Part shown: piece after piece, positions 28,365 through 36,877 of the stretch
How the letters are laid out: each line of letters starts with the position of its first letter
Numbering within the stretch: position 1 is the stretch's first letter
NCBI RefSeq assembly: GCF_003253485.1
Contig: NZ_QKTX01000003.1
Span: 248,001-312,000, forward strand
DNA: 64,000 nt
Source: Algoriphagus aquaeductus
GTDB lineage: Bacteria; Bacteroidota; Bacteroidia; Cytophagales; Cyclobacteriaceae
Direction: 5' to 3'
Translations under genes and position numbers: made by a program
Notes under the pieces: model-generated
Told to the model about the DNA's origin: nothing
Seen by the model: the letters and a program-made list of their open reading frames with translations, nothing else
The model's database searches: none

Positions 28365-29684
28365 ATGTCAGAAATCAAATCTGAAAAATTTATCCAGTAT
28401 AAAGTAAAAGACATCTCTCTAGCCGAGTGGGGAAGAAAAGAGATCAGATTGGCTGAGGCCGAAATGCCAGGTTTGATGGCTTTGAGAGCAGAGTTTGGTC
28501 CTTCTCAGCCATTGAAGGGTGCCCGAATCGCGGGATGTCTCCACATGACTATTCAGACGGCTGTTTTGATCGAGACTTTAGCGGCCCTAGGCGCTGAGGT
28601 GACTTGGTCTTCTTGTAATATTTTCTCGACCCAGGATCATGCCGCTGCCGCCATCGCTGCTGCCGGTATTCAAGTGTATGCTTGGAAAGGACAGACTGCT
28701 GAGGAGTTTGATTGGTGTATTGAGCAGACCTTGTTCTTCGGGGAAGAACGAAAGCCTCTCAATATGATTTTGGATGACGGAGGAGATTTGACCAATATGG
28801 TTTTGGATCAATATCCGGAATTGGTAGCCGGAATCAGAGGATTGTCTGAAGAGACTACTACTGGCGTACATAGGCTTTATGAGCGAATGAAAAATGGCAC
28901 GCTTCCAATGCCTGCGATCAATGTGAACGATTCGGTAACAAAGTCAAAATTTGACAACAAATACGGTTGTAAAGAGTCTTTGGTGGATGCGATCCGTCGT
29001 GCCACTGATGTGATGATGGCCGGAAAAGTAGCTGTAGTGGCTGGCTACGGTGATGTAGGAAAAGGTTCTGCTGCCTCGTTGAGAGGAGCTGGTGCAAGAG
29101 TAATCGTGACAGAGATCGATCCGATCTGCGCGCTACAGGCTGCCATGGATGGATTTGCGGTGAAGAAAATGGCTGATGCTGTGAAAGAAGCCGATATCGT
29201 AGTCACAGCTACTGGTAATAAAGACATCATTACCGCAGCGCATTTCAAGTCGATGAAGGATAAAGCCATCGTGTGTAACATCGGCCACTTTGACAATGAA
29301 ATCGATATGGCTTGGTTAAACAAGAATTATGGCCATACCAAAAACGTGATCAAACCTCAGGTGGACCTTTACGAAATTGACGGGAAAGAAATCATCGTGC
29401 TGGCTGAAGGTCGTTTGGTTAACCTGGGATGCGCCACAGGTCACCCATCATTCGTGATGTCCAACTCCTTTACCAATCAGACCTTGGCTCAATTGGAGCT
29501 TTGGGCAAATTACCAAAGCTATCAGCCTGGTGTCTATGTGTTGCCTAAGCATCTGGATGAGAAGGTGGCAGCCCTTCACTTATCCAAACTGGGGGTAGAA
29601 CTGGATACGCTTTCTCCAGACCAAGCCCAATACATTGGTGTAGAAGTACAAGGCCCATTCAAGCCAGAGTATTACAGATATTAA
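28365..29684 (+). CDS. ahcY: Adenosylhomocysteinase (S-adenosylhomocysteine hydrolase)
   Basis: The 439-residue NAD-dependent enzyme splits S-adenosylhomocysteine into adenosine and homocysteine, clearing the product that inhibits methyltransferases. It matches the family along its length: [34 protein letters not shown], the NAD site [12 protein letters not shown], and the C-terminal lysine/tyrosine tail PFKPEYYRY. The start MSEIKSEKF is chosen because the likely promoter overlaps the longer frame. A strong terminator follows the stop. Confidence 0.98.
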   Translation: MSEIKSEKFIQYKVKDISLAEWGRKEIRLAEAEMPGLMALRAEFGPSQPLKGARIAGCLHMTIQTAVLIETLAALGAEVTWSSCNIFSTQDHAAAAIAAAGIQVYAWKGQTAEEFDWCIEQTLFFGEERKPLNMILDDGGDLTNMVLDQYPELVAGIRGLSEETTTGVHRLYERMKNGTLPMPAINVNDSVTKSKFDNKYGCKESLVDAIRRATDVMMAGKVAVVAGYGDVGKGSAASLRGAGARVIVTEIDPICALQAAMDGFAVKKMADAVKEADIVVTATGNKDIITAAHFKSMKDKAIVCNIGHFDNEIDMAWLNKNYGHTKNVIKPQVDLYEIDGKEIIVLAEGRLVNLGCATGHPSFVMSNSFTNQTLAQLELWANYQSYQPGVYVLPKHLDEKVAALHLSKLGVELDTLSPDQAQYIGVEVQGPFKPEYYRY

Positions 29685-29700
29685 TCCACGAATAGTTATC

Positions 29701-29730
29701 AAAACCCGGACAAACAATCCGGGTTTTTTT
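29701..29730 (+). terminator. Rho-independent terminator of ahcY
   Basis: A perfect ten-base stem (aaaacccgga with tccgggtttt) encloses a seven-base loop and runs into a T tract, 16 bases after the ahcY stop. Confidence 0.85.
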
Positions 29731-29760
29731 ATTCGTGTTCTGATTTGTATCGGAAGATTT

Positions 29761-30561
29761 TTATGGATTTAGCTGGTAGTTTCTCCCATCCGGAAGCGTG
29801 GCGATTACGAGTGGATTGCATCCGGTGCTGGTTTGAAAACTGGTCGTGTAAGTGACATTGGTGTTGAGGCCACGAGATACTCTCCAAGATTCTTTTCCTG
29901 TTTGGGTCTGATGCCAACCTTCCCGATAGCAAGCAAAAAGCTGTTCTTTTGGTTCTGTGATCATTAGGGAAAAATTCCTGCCGGCAGGATCCCTGCCTTC
30001 CAGCATTCCTCGCGTACTCAAAGCAAAGGGACGAAAATTCGACCGTGAGACAGAATGATTGAATTTTCCAGTCACCTGGAAGGAGAGATTTTTGGGCAAC
30101 TCGATCCGAAGATTTTCAAAGGAAGCTTCAGTTTCATTGGATGTCAATGCCTTGAATTGGCGCATGCCGGATAATTTGGATCCATCAAATTCATAATCTT
30201 TAAACTCCAGTATCCAGGAGGGATTAATGGTATTGGATAAGGTGAAGTCCAGAATGATTTTTCCGGTTCGCGTTTTTTTGTTTTCCTGAGTGCATTCTAC
30301 ACTTGAAGTATAGTCTAGGACGATGATTCTGGAATCCAAGCTTCGTTCGATTGTTGGACAGCCCGGAATTTCGGAAGAATTGATTCTGAAATAATCTTGG
30401 TACGAAATGTTGCCCAAATAATTACTTTCCGAAAGGACCCTTGAAAACTGGAAAAGGAGGGAGGCTTCAACCGTATAATCTGTGGAGATCTCTCTGCTCA
30501 CATCTTCCGAGCAGGAAAATAAACCCAAGAGGACAAGAATGATAATGCTACAACTTCTCAT
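29761..30561 (-). CDS. Putative lipoprotein of unknown function
   Basis: Starting at the ATG at 30561, the 266-residue protein has a lipoprotein signal with lipobox LFSC (cysteine near residue 17); the ten codons before this ATG in the same frame would push the signal inward and are left out. The mature part is predicted beta-rich with three or four further cysteines (CPTIERS, ECTQEN, CYREGW, GCNPLV), possibly disulfide-bonded. I do not recognise the family. It is divergent from the SDR gene, 78 bases away, and likely sits in the outer membrane. Confidence 0.78.
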   Translation of the reverse strand: MRSCSIIILVLLGLFSCSEDVSREISTDYTVEASLLFQFSRVLSESNYLGNISYQDYFRINSSEIPGCPTIERSLDSRIIVLDYTSSVECTQENKKTRTGKIILDFTLSNTINPSWILEFKDYEFDGSKLSGMRQFKALTSNETEASFENLRIELPKNLSFQVTGKFNHSVSRSNFRPFALSTRGMLEGRDPAGRNFSLMITEPKEQLFACYREGWHQTQTGKESWRVSRGLNTNVTYTTSFQTSTGCNPLVIATLPDGRNYQLNP

Positions 30562-30639
30562 GATACTGGCTATTGCGTTTTTCCCTTTCAATTACCGCGC
30601 CTGATTCTTAACTTGGAAAAAACGAAATTATTCAAAGAC

Positions 30640-31512
30640 ATGAATTTTAAGGAAGGAATGCTGAGAGAAGGCTCACTAAAGGGCAAAAATATCTTGATCA
30701 CGGGAGGAGGAACCGGTTTGGGAAAAGCAATGGGAGAGTATTTTTTAGAATTGGGGGCAAATCTGGTAATCACTTCCAGAAAGCTGGATGTCTTACAAGA
30801 AACTGCAAATGAAATGATGAGTCAGAAAGGAGGAAAAGTTCTTCCTTTGGCGTGTGATGTAAGGGAAATTTCCCAAGTGGAAGCCATGTGGTCCGCAGCG
30901 ATTGCAGAATTTGGGCAGATTCATGTAGTGCTAAACAATGCAGCCGGGAATTTTATAAGTCCAACAGAGCGCCTGTCTGTCAATGCCTTCAATACAGTTT
31001 TGGATATTGTACTCAAAGGAACCTCTCAGGTAACGCTAACCGCCGGCAAATTTTGGATTGCTCAAAAACAACCCGGAGTGTTTCTCAATATTGTCACGAC
31101 CTATGCCTGGACAGGATCCGGATATGTGGTTCCTTCTGCCGCTGCCAAAGCAGGTGTCTTGGCTTTGACCCGATCTTTGGCGGTGGAATGGGCAAAATAT
31201 GGGATCCGATCCAATGCAATTGCTCCCGGACCATTTCCTACAGAGGGAGCTTGGAGTAGATTATTGCCAGGGGATTTGGTGAAAAAATTTGATCCTGCCA
31301 AAAAAGTGCCCGTGGGTAGAGTAGGTGAGCACCAAGAACTGGCCAATCTGGCTGCGTATATGGTTTCGGACTTTTCGGCCTATGTCAATGGGGAGGTGAT
31401 TACCATCGATGGGGGGGAATGGCTAAAAGGAGCGGGTGAATTTAACAACCTAGAATTGATTCCTCAGGAGATGTGGGATATGATGGAGGCATCCCGGGGA
31501 AAAAAGCCATGA
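30640..31512 (+). CDS. SDR-family oxidoreductase, 2,4-dienoyl-CoA reductase type
   Basis: The 290-residue Rossmann enzyme has the NADP site TGGGTGLGKAMG, the NNAAGNF strand and the stretch TTYAWTGSGYVVPSAAAKAG. That spacing of tyrosine, serine and lysine is that of mitochondrial-type 2,4-dienoyl-CoA reductases rather than the classical YxxxK pair, so it probably reduces dienoyl-CoA intermediates in breakdown of unsaturated fatty acids. The ATG at 30640 (MNFKEGML) is preferred to the TTG at 30613 by comparison with relatives. No other beta-oxidation gene is adjacent. Confidence 0.87.
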   Translation: MNFKEGMLREGSLKGKNILITGGGTGLGKAMGEYFLELGANLVITSRKLDVLQETANEMMSQKGGKVLPLACDVREISQVEAMWSAAIAEFGQIHVVLNNAAGNFISPTERLSVNAFNTVLDIVLKGTSQVTLTAGKFWIAQKQPGVFLNIVTTYAWTGSGYVVPSAAAKAGVLALTRSLAVEWAKYGIRSNAIAPGPFPTEGAWSRLLPGDLVKKFDPAKKVPVGRVGEHQELANLAAYMVSDFSAYVNGEVITIDGGEWLKGAGEFNNLELIPQEMWDMMEASRGKKP

Positions 31513-31533
31513 GCCCCAAAGTGATTTGGGGCT
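31512..31533. terminator. Hairpin between convergent SDR and PAS genes
   Basis: A perfect nine-base stem agccccaaa/tttggggct with loop gtga sits immediately after the SDR stop. There is no T tract on the plus strand; on the minus strand a T run follows after six bases, so it may terminate the PAS-protein transcript. Confidence 0.45.
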
Positions 31534-31562
31534 ACCTAAAGGCAAAATGGAAAATCAGGGAT

Positions 31563-32615
31563 TTATGAAATTTGGGTTTTGATCCCTTTTTCCCAGGTTT
31601 CATTTTGCTGGACGGATTCTTTGATGCTTTTTTTCAAAGAGCTGTCCAACATTTGGGTTTCTTTTTTGATAATCCCCAACAATTTTCTGGATTCTGAAGA
31701 ATGATCTTCCAACTCGAGTATTTCAAGGATTCCTAAAATATTGGCCACTCTTGCCCGAAGGGAATGGGATTGTTGGAATGCGAGGTCTTTCAGGAAATAA
31801 TGGTGCTCACGAAGCCAAATTTCCTGCTTTTTCTTTTCGGTGACATCGATCAGTAATCCTTGCATTTTGGTTGGATATCCTTCGCTATTCCATTGGGTAG
31901 TCTTTCCAAAGCTTACTACCCAAAGGATTTGGTTTCTTTTGGTGACTAACCTAAACTCACGCTTAAAAGACTGATCTCCTGTAAAACTCAACTGTTTGGA
32001 CAATCCTTTCATCACTTCGGGATAATCATCCGGATGAATATGGTTTTGCCAGGAAATCTTATCCATTTTTTCAATTTCCTTAGTTGAGTAGCCCAAGACT
32101 TGAGCCAATCCATTGCTGATGTATTCTTCCCGGTTTTTTGGATCATAATCCCAAAAACCCAAAAGCTTACTTTCCAAGAGGCTGTCCACAATCTCATTGG
32201 ACTGGGTAGTTCCTTCGATAAATTCCCCTATTCCTAGTTGATAGGGTCGAAGCGGCTCTACAGGATGCCCGATCCCCAAGCAGGTCGAAGAGTCAGGTGA
32301 AAGGAAAAAAAACTCCCACTTGGTCAAAATGGTGCTCTCCTCGGGATGATTGATTTTTTGAAGGTCAACGGTAAAAGAATGATGGTTATTTTTCCAAGCT
32401 TTATGCCTTTGAGCTTCGTATTTCGTCCAATCCGAAGAAAGGAAACAATCTCCAAACAAGATTTCCTTTTCTTTAAGATCAAATAGGGAAGGAATAGGTC
32501 CCAATCCGGGGTGTGCCTGAATTACTTTTCCCTTTTTATCTAAGAGGATTTGCAGGAAATACTCCGAGGATAGGGTTAAGTTTCCCAAAGCTTGTATGGA
32601 GGTAGATTCCTGCAT
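31563..32615 (-). CDS. PAS-domain protein with a kinase-like helix but no ATPase domain
   Basis: The 350-residue cytoplasmic protein has a first PAS-like region (about 12-125), a clear PAS/PAC domain (about 140-270, LLGFWDYDPKNREEYISNGLAQ and the PAC end MQGLLIDVTEKKKQE), and then a helical hairpin (HSLRARVANILGILEILEL) that resembles the dimerisation helices of sensor kinases with a histidine in the right place. It stops there, with no N, G1 or G2 boxes. It cannot phosphorylate itself. It may dimerise with or accept phosphate from another kinase. Its target is unknown. Confidence 0.8.
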   Translation of the reverse strand: MQESTSIQALGNLTLSSEYFLQILLDKKGKVIQAHPGLGPIPSLFDLKEKEILFGDCFLSSDWTKYEAQRHKAWKNNHHSFTVDLQKINHPEESTILTKWEFFFLSPDSSTCLGIGHPVEPLRPYQLGIGEFIEGTTQSNEIVDSLLESKLLGFWDYDPKNREEYISNGLAQVLGYSTKEIEKMDKISWQNHIHPDDYPEVMKGLSKQLSFTGDQSFKREFRLVTKRNQILWVVSFGKTTQWNSEGYPTKMQGLLIDVTEKKKQEIWLREHHYFLKDLAFQQSHSLRARVANILGILEILELEDHSSESRKLLGIIKKETQMLDSSLKKSIKESVQQNETWEKGIKTQIS

Positions 32616-32695
32616 TTTGAGGGATTAGAGGGTGTTGGGCTTATATTATTGAAAAACATTAATAGTAATACAAAATACATAAAAACATATTTAAA

Positions 32696-33307
32696 ATGCA
32701 ACAATCGTCTTTATTTTTAAATCGAAATGAATTTGGGGATGCTACTAATGTGGGAAATTTACTCTCCCCAGCAGAAGCTAAGGCCATTTTGGATGAATGG
32801 GTGAAGAATGACCGGCTAAAAATTCATATGAAGCAGGTGGCTCATTTGATGAAAAACTATGCTTTAGACCAAGGTTTGAATGATCTGGAAGTTCAAAAGT
32901 GGTACTTGGCAGGACTCCTTCACGATGCGGATTGGGATCAATGGCCCGAGCAGCATTGTAGAAAAATCATCGAAGAGTTGGAAAACAGGGCGATAGATCC
33001 TGAGGTGATTCGGGCAATCGCTTCTCATGGTCCGAGGTATTTCGGTGTGGAACCCGTTTCTCTTATGGATAAAATGTTGTATGCATTTGACGAATTGAGC
33101 GGGTTTGTGCATGCCTATTCCTTGATGAGACCCGAAGGCTATTCGGGTATGGAGGTGAAAGGAGTGAAAAAACGACTAAAGGATAAAACCTTTGCTGCAC
33201 AAGTGAGTCGGGAGGATATTCAGGATGCTTCGGAGCGGGCGGGCATCCCGGTAGATGAGCTGATATTCTTTGTGATTACCCATCAGGCAGGAGCAGATTT
33301 GAGTTAA
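32696..33307 (+). CDS. HD-domain hydrolase family protein
   Basis: The 203-residue protein has the HD phosphohydrolase metal motif (LAGLLHDADWDQ) with upstream histidine (QVAHLMKNYA) and a downstream aspartate (LYAFDELSGF), the pattern of the small HDIG/YfbR-like hydrolases in Bacteroidota. The substrate (nucleotide or other phosphoester) cannot be read from the sequence. It is divergent from the PAS-protein gene and convergent with the DUF4494 gene, sharing a terminator hairpin. Confidence 0.85.
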   Translation: MQQSSLFLNRNEFGDATNVGNLLSPAEAKAILDEWVKNDRLKIHMKQVAHLMKNYALDQGLNDLEVQKWYLAGLLHDADWDQWPEQHCRKIIEELENRAIDPEVIRAIASHGPRYFGVEPVSLMDKMLYAFDELSGFVHAYSLMRPEGYSGMEVKGVKKRLKDKTFAAQVSREDIQDASERAGIPVDELIFFVITHQAGADLS

Positions 33308-33343
33308 AAAAAAGACCGCAATTTTTCGTTGCGGTCTTTTTTT
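33306..33343. terminator. Bidirectional terminator between HD and DUF4494 genes
   Basis: A 12-base perfect stem (aaaagaccgcaa with ttgcggtctttt) around a seven-base loop is flanked by an A run on the left and a T run on the right, so it works for both converging genes. It overlaps the HD gene's stop codon. Confidence 0.88.
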
Positions 33344-33345
33344 GT

Positions 33346-33834
33346 TTATTCCTCTTCCTGAATTACTGGCCTAAAGTTGCCCGGAGGCAATTGGTCTTTT
33401 ACTTCATCCCGCTCAAAGGGAAATACTTCCACAATGGAGCTCTCAGTAATATCGGGTACCCTGAAACTGACCAGCATATTGTTGAGGCTTTCCTGGATAC
33501 GCTCGTAGGCTTGCTTGACATCTTCTGCTGTCACGATCATGTATTGGGTCACCTTCTTTTCTTTTCCGCTGTCCCCATCTGCCAATAGGTAAGTGATTTT
33601 ACATTTGTGCCAGATGTCGGCGTCTTCGTAATAAAACACATCCACAATATTGCTTTTACTGATGCCCGTGACCTGGAAATCTCCTCGGATCTGTGAACCC
33701 AGTCGATCATAAAGGATAGCCTCAGCCTCGGTGAACGAAACTGCGTCTACTAAATACTGCTCCGAAATGCTTTTTAGAAGACCCTCTTCGGTCTCCTTTG
33801 CATACTTTACTTTACACAAAAACCAAATTCTCAT
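33346..33834 (-). CDS. DUF4494 family protein
   Basis: This 162-residue cytoplasmic protein matches the DUF4494 family, which is confined largely to Bacteroidota and has no assigned function. It begins MRIWFLCKVKYAKETEEG and contains the conserved AVSFTEAEA region and the strand KVTQYMIVTAEDVKQAYERI. The length is normal for the family. The tail is acidic (QEEE). No neighbour suggests a role. Confidence 0.85.
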   Translation of the reverse strand: MRIWFLCKVKYAKETEEGLLKSISEQYLVDAVSFTEAEAILYDRLGSQIRGDFQVTGISKSNIVDVFYYEDADIWHKCKITYLLADGDSGKEKKVTQYMIVTAEDVKQAYERIQESLNNMLVSFRVPDITESSIVEVFPFERDEVKDQLPPGNFRPVIQEEE

Positions 33835-34033
33835 TTCTGCTTATTTTGAAGCCCGAATCTACCTGATCTAAAGTAAAGCCTCTAGGAAAAAAGGATTAAA
33901 TTTTTTGAATAAAACAGGTTGCTCATCGAGGCTGCTGAATGTCAATAGTTTACCTTAAATCCCCGTATTCTTTGGGTTAGGGGGGCATGGGTTGAATCGG
34001 AAATAATGTATCTTCATCTGAGTTAGAAATTTC

Positions 34034-36298
34034 ATGAAAGAAACATTCCTTCATAGTTTTCCGATCCAGCTTTTTTTACTCCATCTGAGGAAAAATCTGG
34101 CTCTTTTAATGATTTGGGTATTGCTCTTGGGTATAATTCTGGAGCAGTTTGGGGTAGTGCTGGGGATCCCATTTCTTTTCCTGGATCCGGAATACCTTCA
34201 TGAGGTTTCCTGGTTGAGTTTTTTTCTGATGGGCGTAGGCTTGGCCATCCTGACCATGGCATTCCACATGACCACTTACATCATGGATGGACGCCAATTC
34301 AAATTTTTAGCGGTAGTCAAAAAACCCTTTATCCACTATTGTATCAACAACTCCATTGTTCCACTCCTATTTTACCTGGTTTATACCTTTAGATTCATAG
34401 ACTTTCAACTGGACAATGACTTAGCTTCTGATTGGGAGGTGCTTCGCTTATATCTTGGTTTTGCTTTAGGAAGTATTCTTGCCTATTCCCTTATTTTTGG
34501 CTATTTCGGTATTACCAACAAGGATTTTTTTGTTCTTTTTTCAGGGACCCTGGACAAAAGACTTCGGAAAGTTCGGTTGGGAAGCAAACCCCAAATCAAT
34601 CCTATTCGATCTACCAAAAACGATACCCATGAGGTACGGGTGTTCCTCAATTTGCGGTTGCGGCTGGAGGAGGTTCGCCCGGATATTTCAAGATTTCAAG
34701 CAGTCCATCTGTTGCGGGTTTTTAACCAAAATCACCTTAATCTGTTTTTGATTCAGGTTTTTCTCATTCTCTTTGTTCTCTTTTTGGGAGTGTTCAAGGA
34801 GCAGGAAATCCTTCAGTTCCCGGCAGCGATGAGTGCCACTCTTCTTTTGGCAATATTGATCATGGTGGTAGGGGCTTTGAGTTTTTGGTTAAGGCAATGG
34901 GCCACTTTTTTTGTTTTTACCCTAATCCTCCTGATCAATTATTTTTCCAATTTCCCATTTCTCAACCGACCCCATGAGGCTTTTGGATTGGATTATTCTC
35001 AGGTTCCGGCTTCTTATACCTTAGCCAGATTGGATTCGCTGACTCATCCGGATACCCTGAAAAAAGACAGGGAAAATATTAACCGCATTTTGGACCGTTG
35101 GAAAGCGAAATTCCCGGCAGATTCTTTACCCAAGCTAGTGATTGTCGCAGCCAGTGGAGGAGGTCAGCGAGCGGCTTTGTGGACGTTTCGGGTGCTTCAG
35201 GCCTTGCATGAAGTCTCTGATGGAAGGATTACTTCCAAGACCGCTCTCTATACCGGCGCATCGGGAGGAGTGTTGGGGGAGGCATTTTTCAGAGAGATTT
35301 ACCTTCGGTCCCAATCGGATGCTGCATTCGATCCCTTGGATACCAAGTACTTGGATCAACTTTCCTCAGACAATCTTAACCCGATAATTTTCACACTCCT
35401 GGTCAACGACTTGCTTATACGCAACCAAAAATTCAAGTATGGAGGTAGAAGCTACCTGAAGGATAGAGGATTTGCATTTGAAGACCAGTTGAATAAAAAT
35501 ACCCAAGGTATCATGGATCGTCGATTGGAGGAATATTATGAGCCAGAAAGCCAGGCGCTTATTCCCCTATTACCAGTCACTTCTCTGGTCACCAATGATG
35601 GACGCAAACTGGTCATTTCACCTCATTCGATGTCTTTTTTGGGAAGTTCTGTTGAGGGAATATCCGGACAGTCTGAAAAAAAACAATCCATAGATTTTAA
35701 GCGATTCTTTGTGAACCACGATCCGGACAATCTGAGATTTCTCACCGCTTTGCGCATGAGTGCTACTTTCCCTTTCATTACGCCAAATGTAGAGCTGCCT
35801 TCGGAACCCAGAATGAAAACCATGGATACCGGTCTTTCAGATAATTTCGGCATTCAGGATGCTCTTCGATTTACTTATGTTTTTCAGGATTGGATCAGGA
35901 AAAATACCGGAGGGGTAGTTTTGATCACGATCCGGGATTCGGAAAAATCCACAGAAATCCCGGTTACCGATCCTCCCCGCCTGTTTGAGCGAATCTTTAA
36001 TCCTTTAAAAAATATCTATGTCAATTGGGATAATGTCCAGACCATTCAGAATGAAGTGTTATTTAATTATTTGTCTGAGTCCATGCCTTTTAATGTAGAT
36101 AGGATTGAATTTGAATATGCTCCCGGTCAAGTTCAAATACAAGAATTGACAGAAACGCAAGAAAATATGCAAAGGGCATCACTGAATTGGAGATTGACGG
36201 CAAGAGAGAAAAGATCGATTCTTTCCAGTCTGTATTCTGTAAAAAATCAAAATGCCCTTAAAAAGGCGGAGGCGCTTTTGGGTAAATCACAAAAGTAA
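34034..36298 (+). CDS. Membrane-anchored patatin-like phospholipase
   Basis: The 754-residue protein opens with four to six membrane helices (in about 20-180), then has two to three more helices at about 240-310 and a patatin domain from about 350. The oxyanion loop is ASGGGQRAA, the nucleophile is S410 in TGASGGVLG, and the catalytic aspartate is D598 in MDTGLSDNFG, so the serine-aspartate dyad is complete. It should cleave acyl chains from membrane lipids on the cytoplasmic face. The polytopic N-terminus is unusual for patatins. The gene is convergent with the Mpo1-like gene. Confidence 0.88.
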   Translation: MKETFLHSFPIQLFLLHLRKNLALLMIWVLLLGIILEQFGVVLGIPFLFLDPEYLHEVSWLSFFLMGVGLAILTMAFHMTTYIMDGRQFKFLAVVKKPFIHYCINNSIVPLLFYLVYTFRFIDFQLDNDLASDWEVLRLYLGFALGSILAYSLIFGYFGITNKDFFVLFSGTLDKRLRKVRLGSKPQINPIRSTKNDTHEVRVFLNLRLRLEEVRPDISRFQAVHLLRVFNQNHLNLFLIQVFLILFVLFLGVFKEQEILQFPAAMSATLLLAILIMVVGALSFWLRQWATFFVFTLILLINYFSNFPFLNRPHEAFGLDYSQVPASYTLARLDSLTHPDTLKKDRENINRILDRWKAKFPADSLPKLVIVAASGGGQRAALWTFRVLQALHEVSDGRITSKTALYTGASGGVLGEAFFREIYLRSQSDAAFDPLDTKYLDQLSSDNLNPIIFTLLVNDLLIRNQKFKYGGRSYLKDRGFAFEDQLNKNTQGIMDRRLEEYYEPESQALIPLLPVTSLVTNDGRKLVISPHSMSFLGSSVEGISGQSEKKQSIDFKRFFVNHDPDNLRFLTALRMSATFPFITPNVELPSEPRMKTMDTGLSDNFGIQDALRFTYVFQDWIRKNTGGVVLITIRDSEKSTEIPVTDPPRLFERIFNPLKNIYVNWDNVQTIQNEVLFNYLSESMPFNVDRIEFEYAPGQVQIQELTETQENMQRASLNWRLTAREKRSILSSLYSVKNQNALKKAEALLGKSQK

Positions 36299-36322
36299 AG
36301 GCCGGAATTCCCGGCCCAAATG

Positions 36323-36802
36323 TCAATAAGCAATTCCGATTCGCTTGTAGATAAAGTGCAAAAGCCAGGCAGGTCCGATCAACAGAAACTGCAAATCCTT
36401 CAAGAATGATGGTTTTTTACCTTCGATCTTATGTCCATAAAATTGTAATATCCAGGCAATGACAAACACACCAATGCTGATGAGTCCCAATTTTCCCGGA
36501 AATAGGATTTGGAGAAAATTTGCCAAGGCCAGACAAAAAGAAGCATAAAGCAGCATGCCCAGTGTCAATGGGACCGATAAAGACAAGTAATAGATTAAGA
36601 CAAAAAGCAAGGCAAAGGTTGCCCAATTGGCAAAGTTTCCGATGAAAGGAAGCAATTCCATCAAAAACGCCGAGGGAATACTGAAAATCAGTCCCACTAC
36701 ACTGAAAAAAATCGCAGGTACACAGACCCAGTGGATCAACTTGTTTGTTTCATTTCGATGACTTTCACCGTATTCTTCGAGTAGAAGATCAATTTTTCTC
36801 AT
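36323..36802 (-). CDS. Mpo1/DUF962-like integral membrane protein
   Basis: The 159-residue protein has four membrane helices and the conserved polar residues of the Mpo1 family: an HRN..NKLIHWVCVP block near the N-terminus and QFYGHKIEGKKPS near the C-terminus. Yeast Mpo1 is an iron-dependent dioxygenase that shortens 2-hydroxy fatty acids in sphingolipid breakdown. Many Bacteroidota make sphingolipids and hydroxy fatty acids, so such a role is plausible but inferred. It is convergent with the patatin gene. Confidence 0.85.
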   Translation of the reverse strand: MRKIDLLLEEYGESHRNETNKLIHWVCVPAIFFSVVGLIFSIPSAFLMELLPFIGNFANWATFALLFVLIYYLSLSVPLTLGMLLYASFCLALANFLQILFPGKLGLISIGVFVIAWILQFYGHKIEGKKPSFLKDLQFLLIGPAWLLHFIYKRIGIAY

Positions 36803-36824
36803 GGTTTTTTGGGTTTAATTGCGG

Positions 36825-36832
36825 TAGTTTTG
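36825..36832 (+). promoter_or_regulatory. -7 promoter element of the FAD oxidoreductase gene
   Basis: TAGTTTTG matches TAnnTTTG exactly; the -33 region is T-rich without a clear TTG at the ideal distance. A transcript start near 36838 places the first usable codons at the ATG pair 36875/36878. Confidence 0.4.
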
Positions 36833-36877
36833 ACACAAATTAACCAACACGAATCAAAAATTAAATTCTCTCGGATG

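Noticed and set aside
36300..36316. ggccgg/ccggcc hairpin between the patatin and Mpo1-like genes as a terminator
   Set aside because: Only six base pairs and no T tract on either side; could be a weak bidirectional stop but evidence is too thin.
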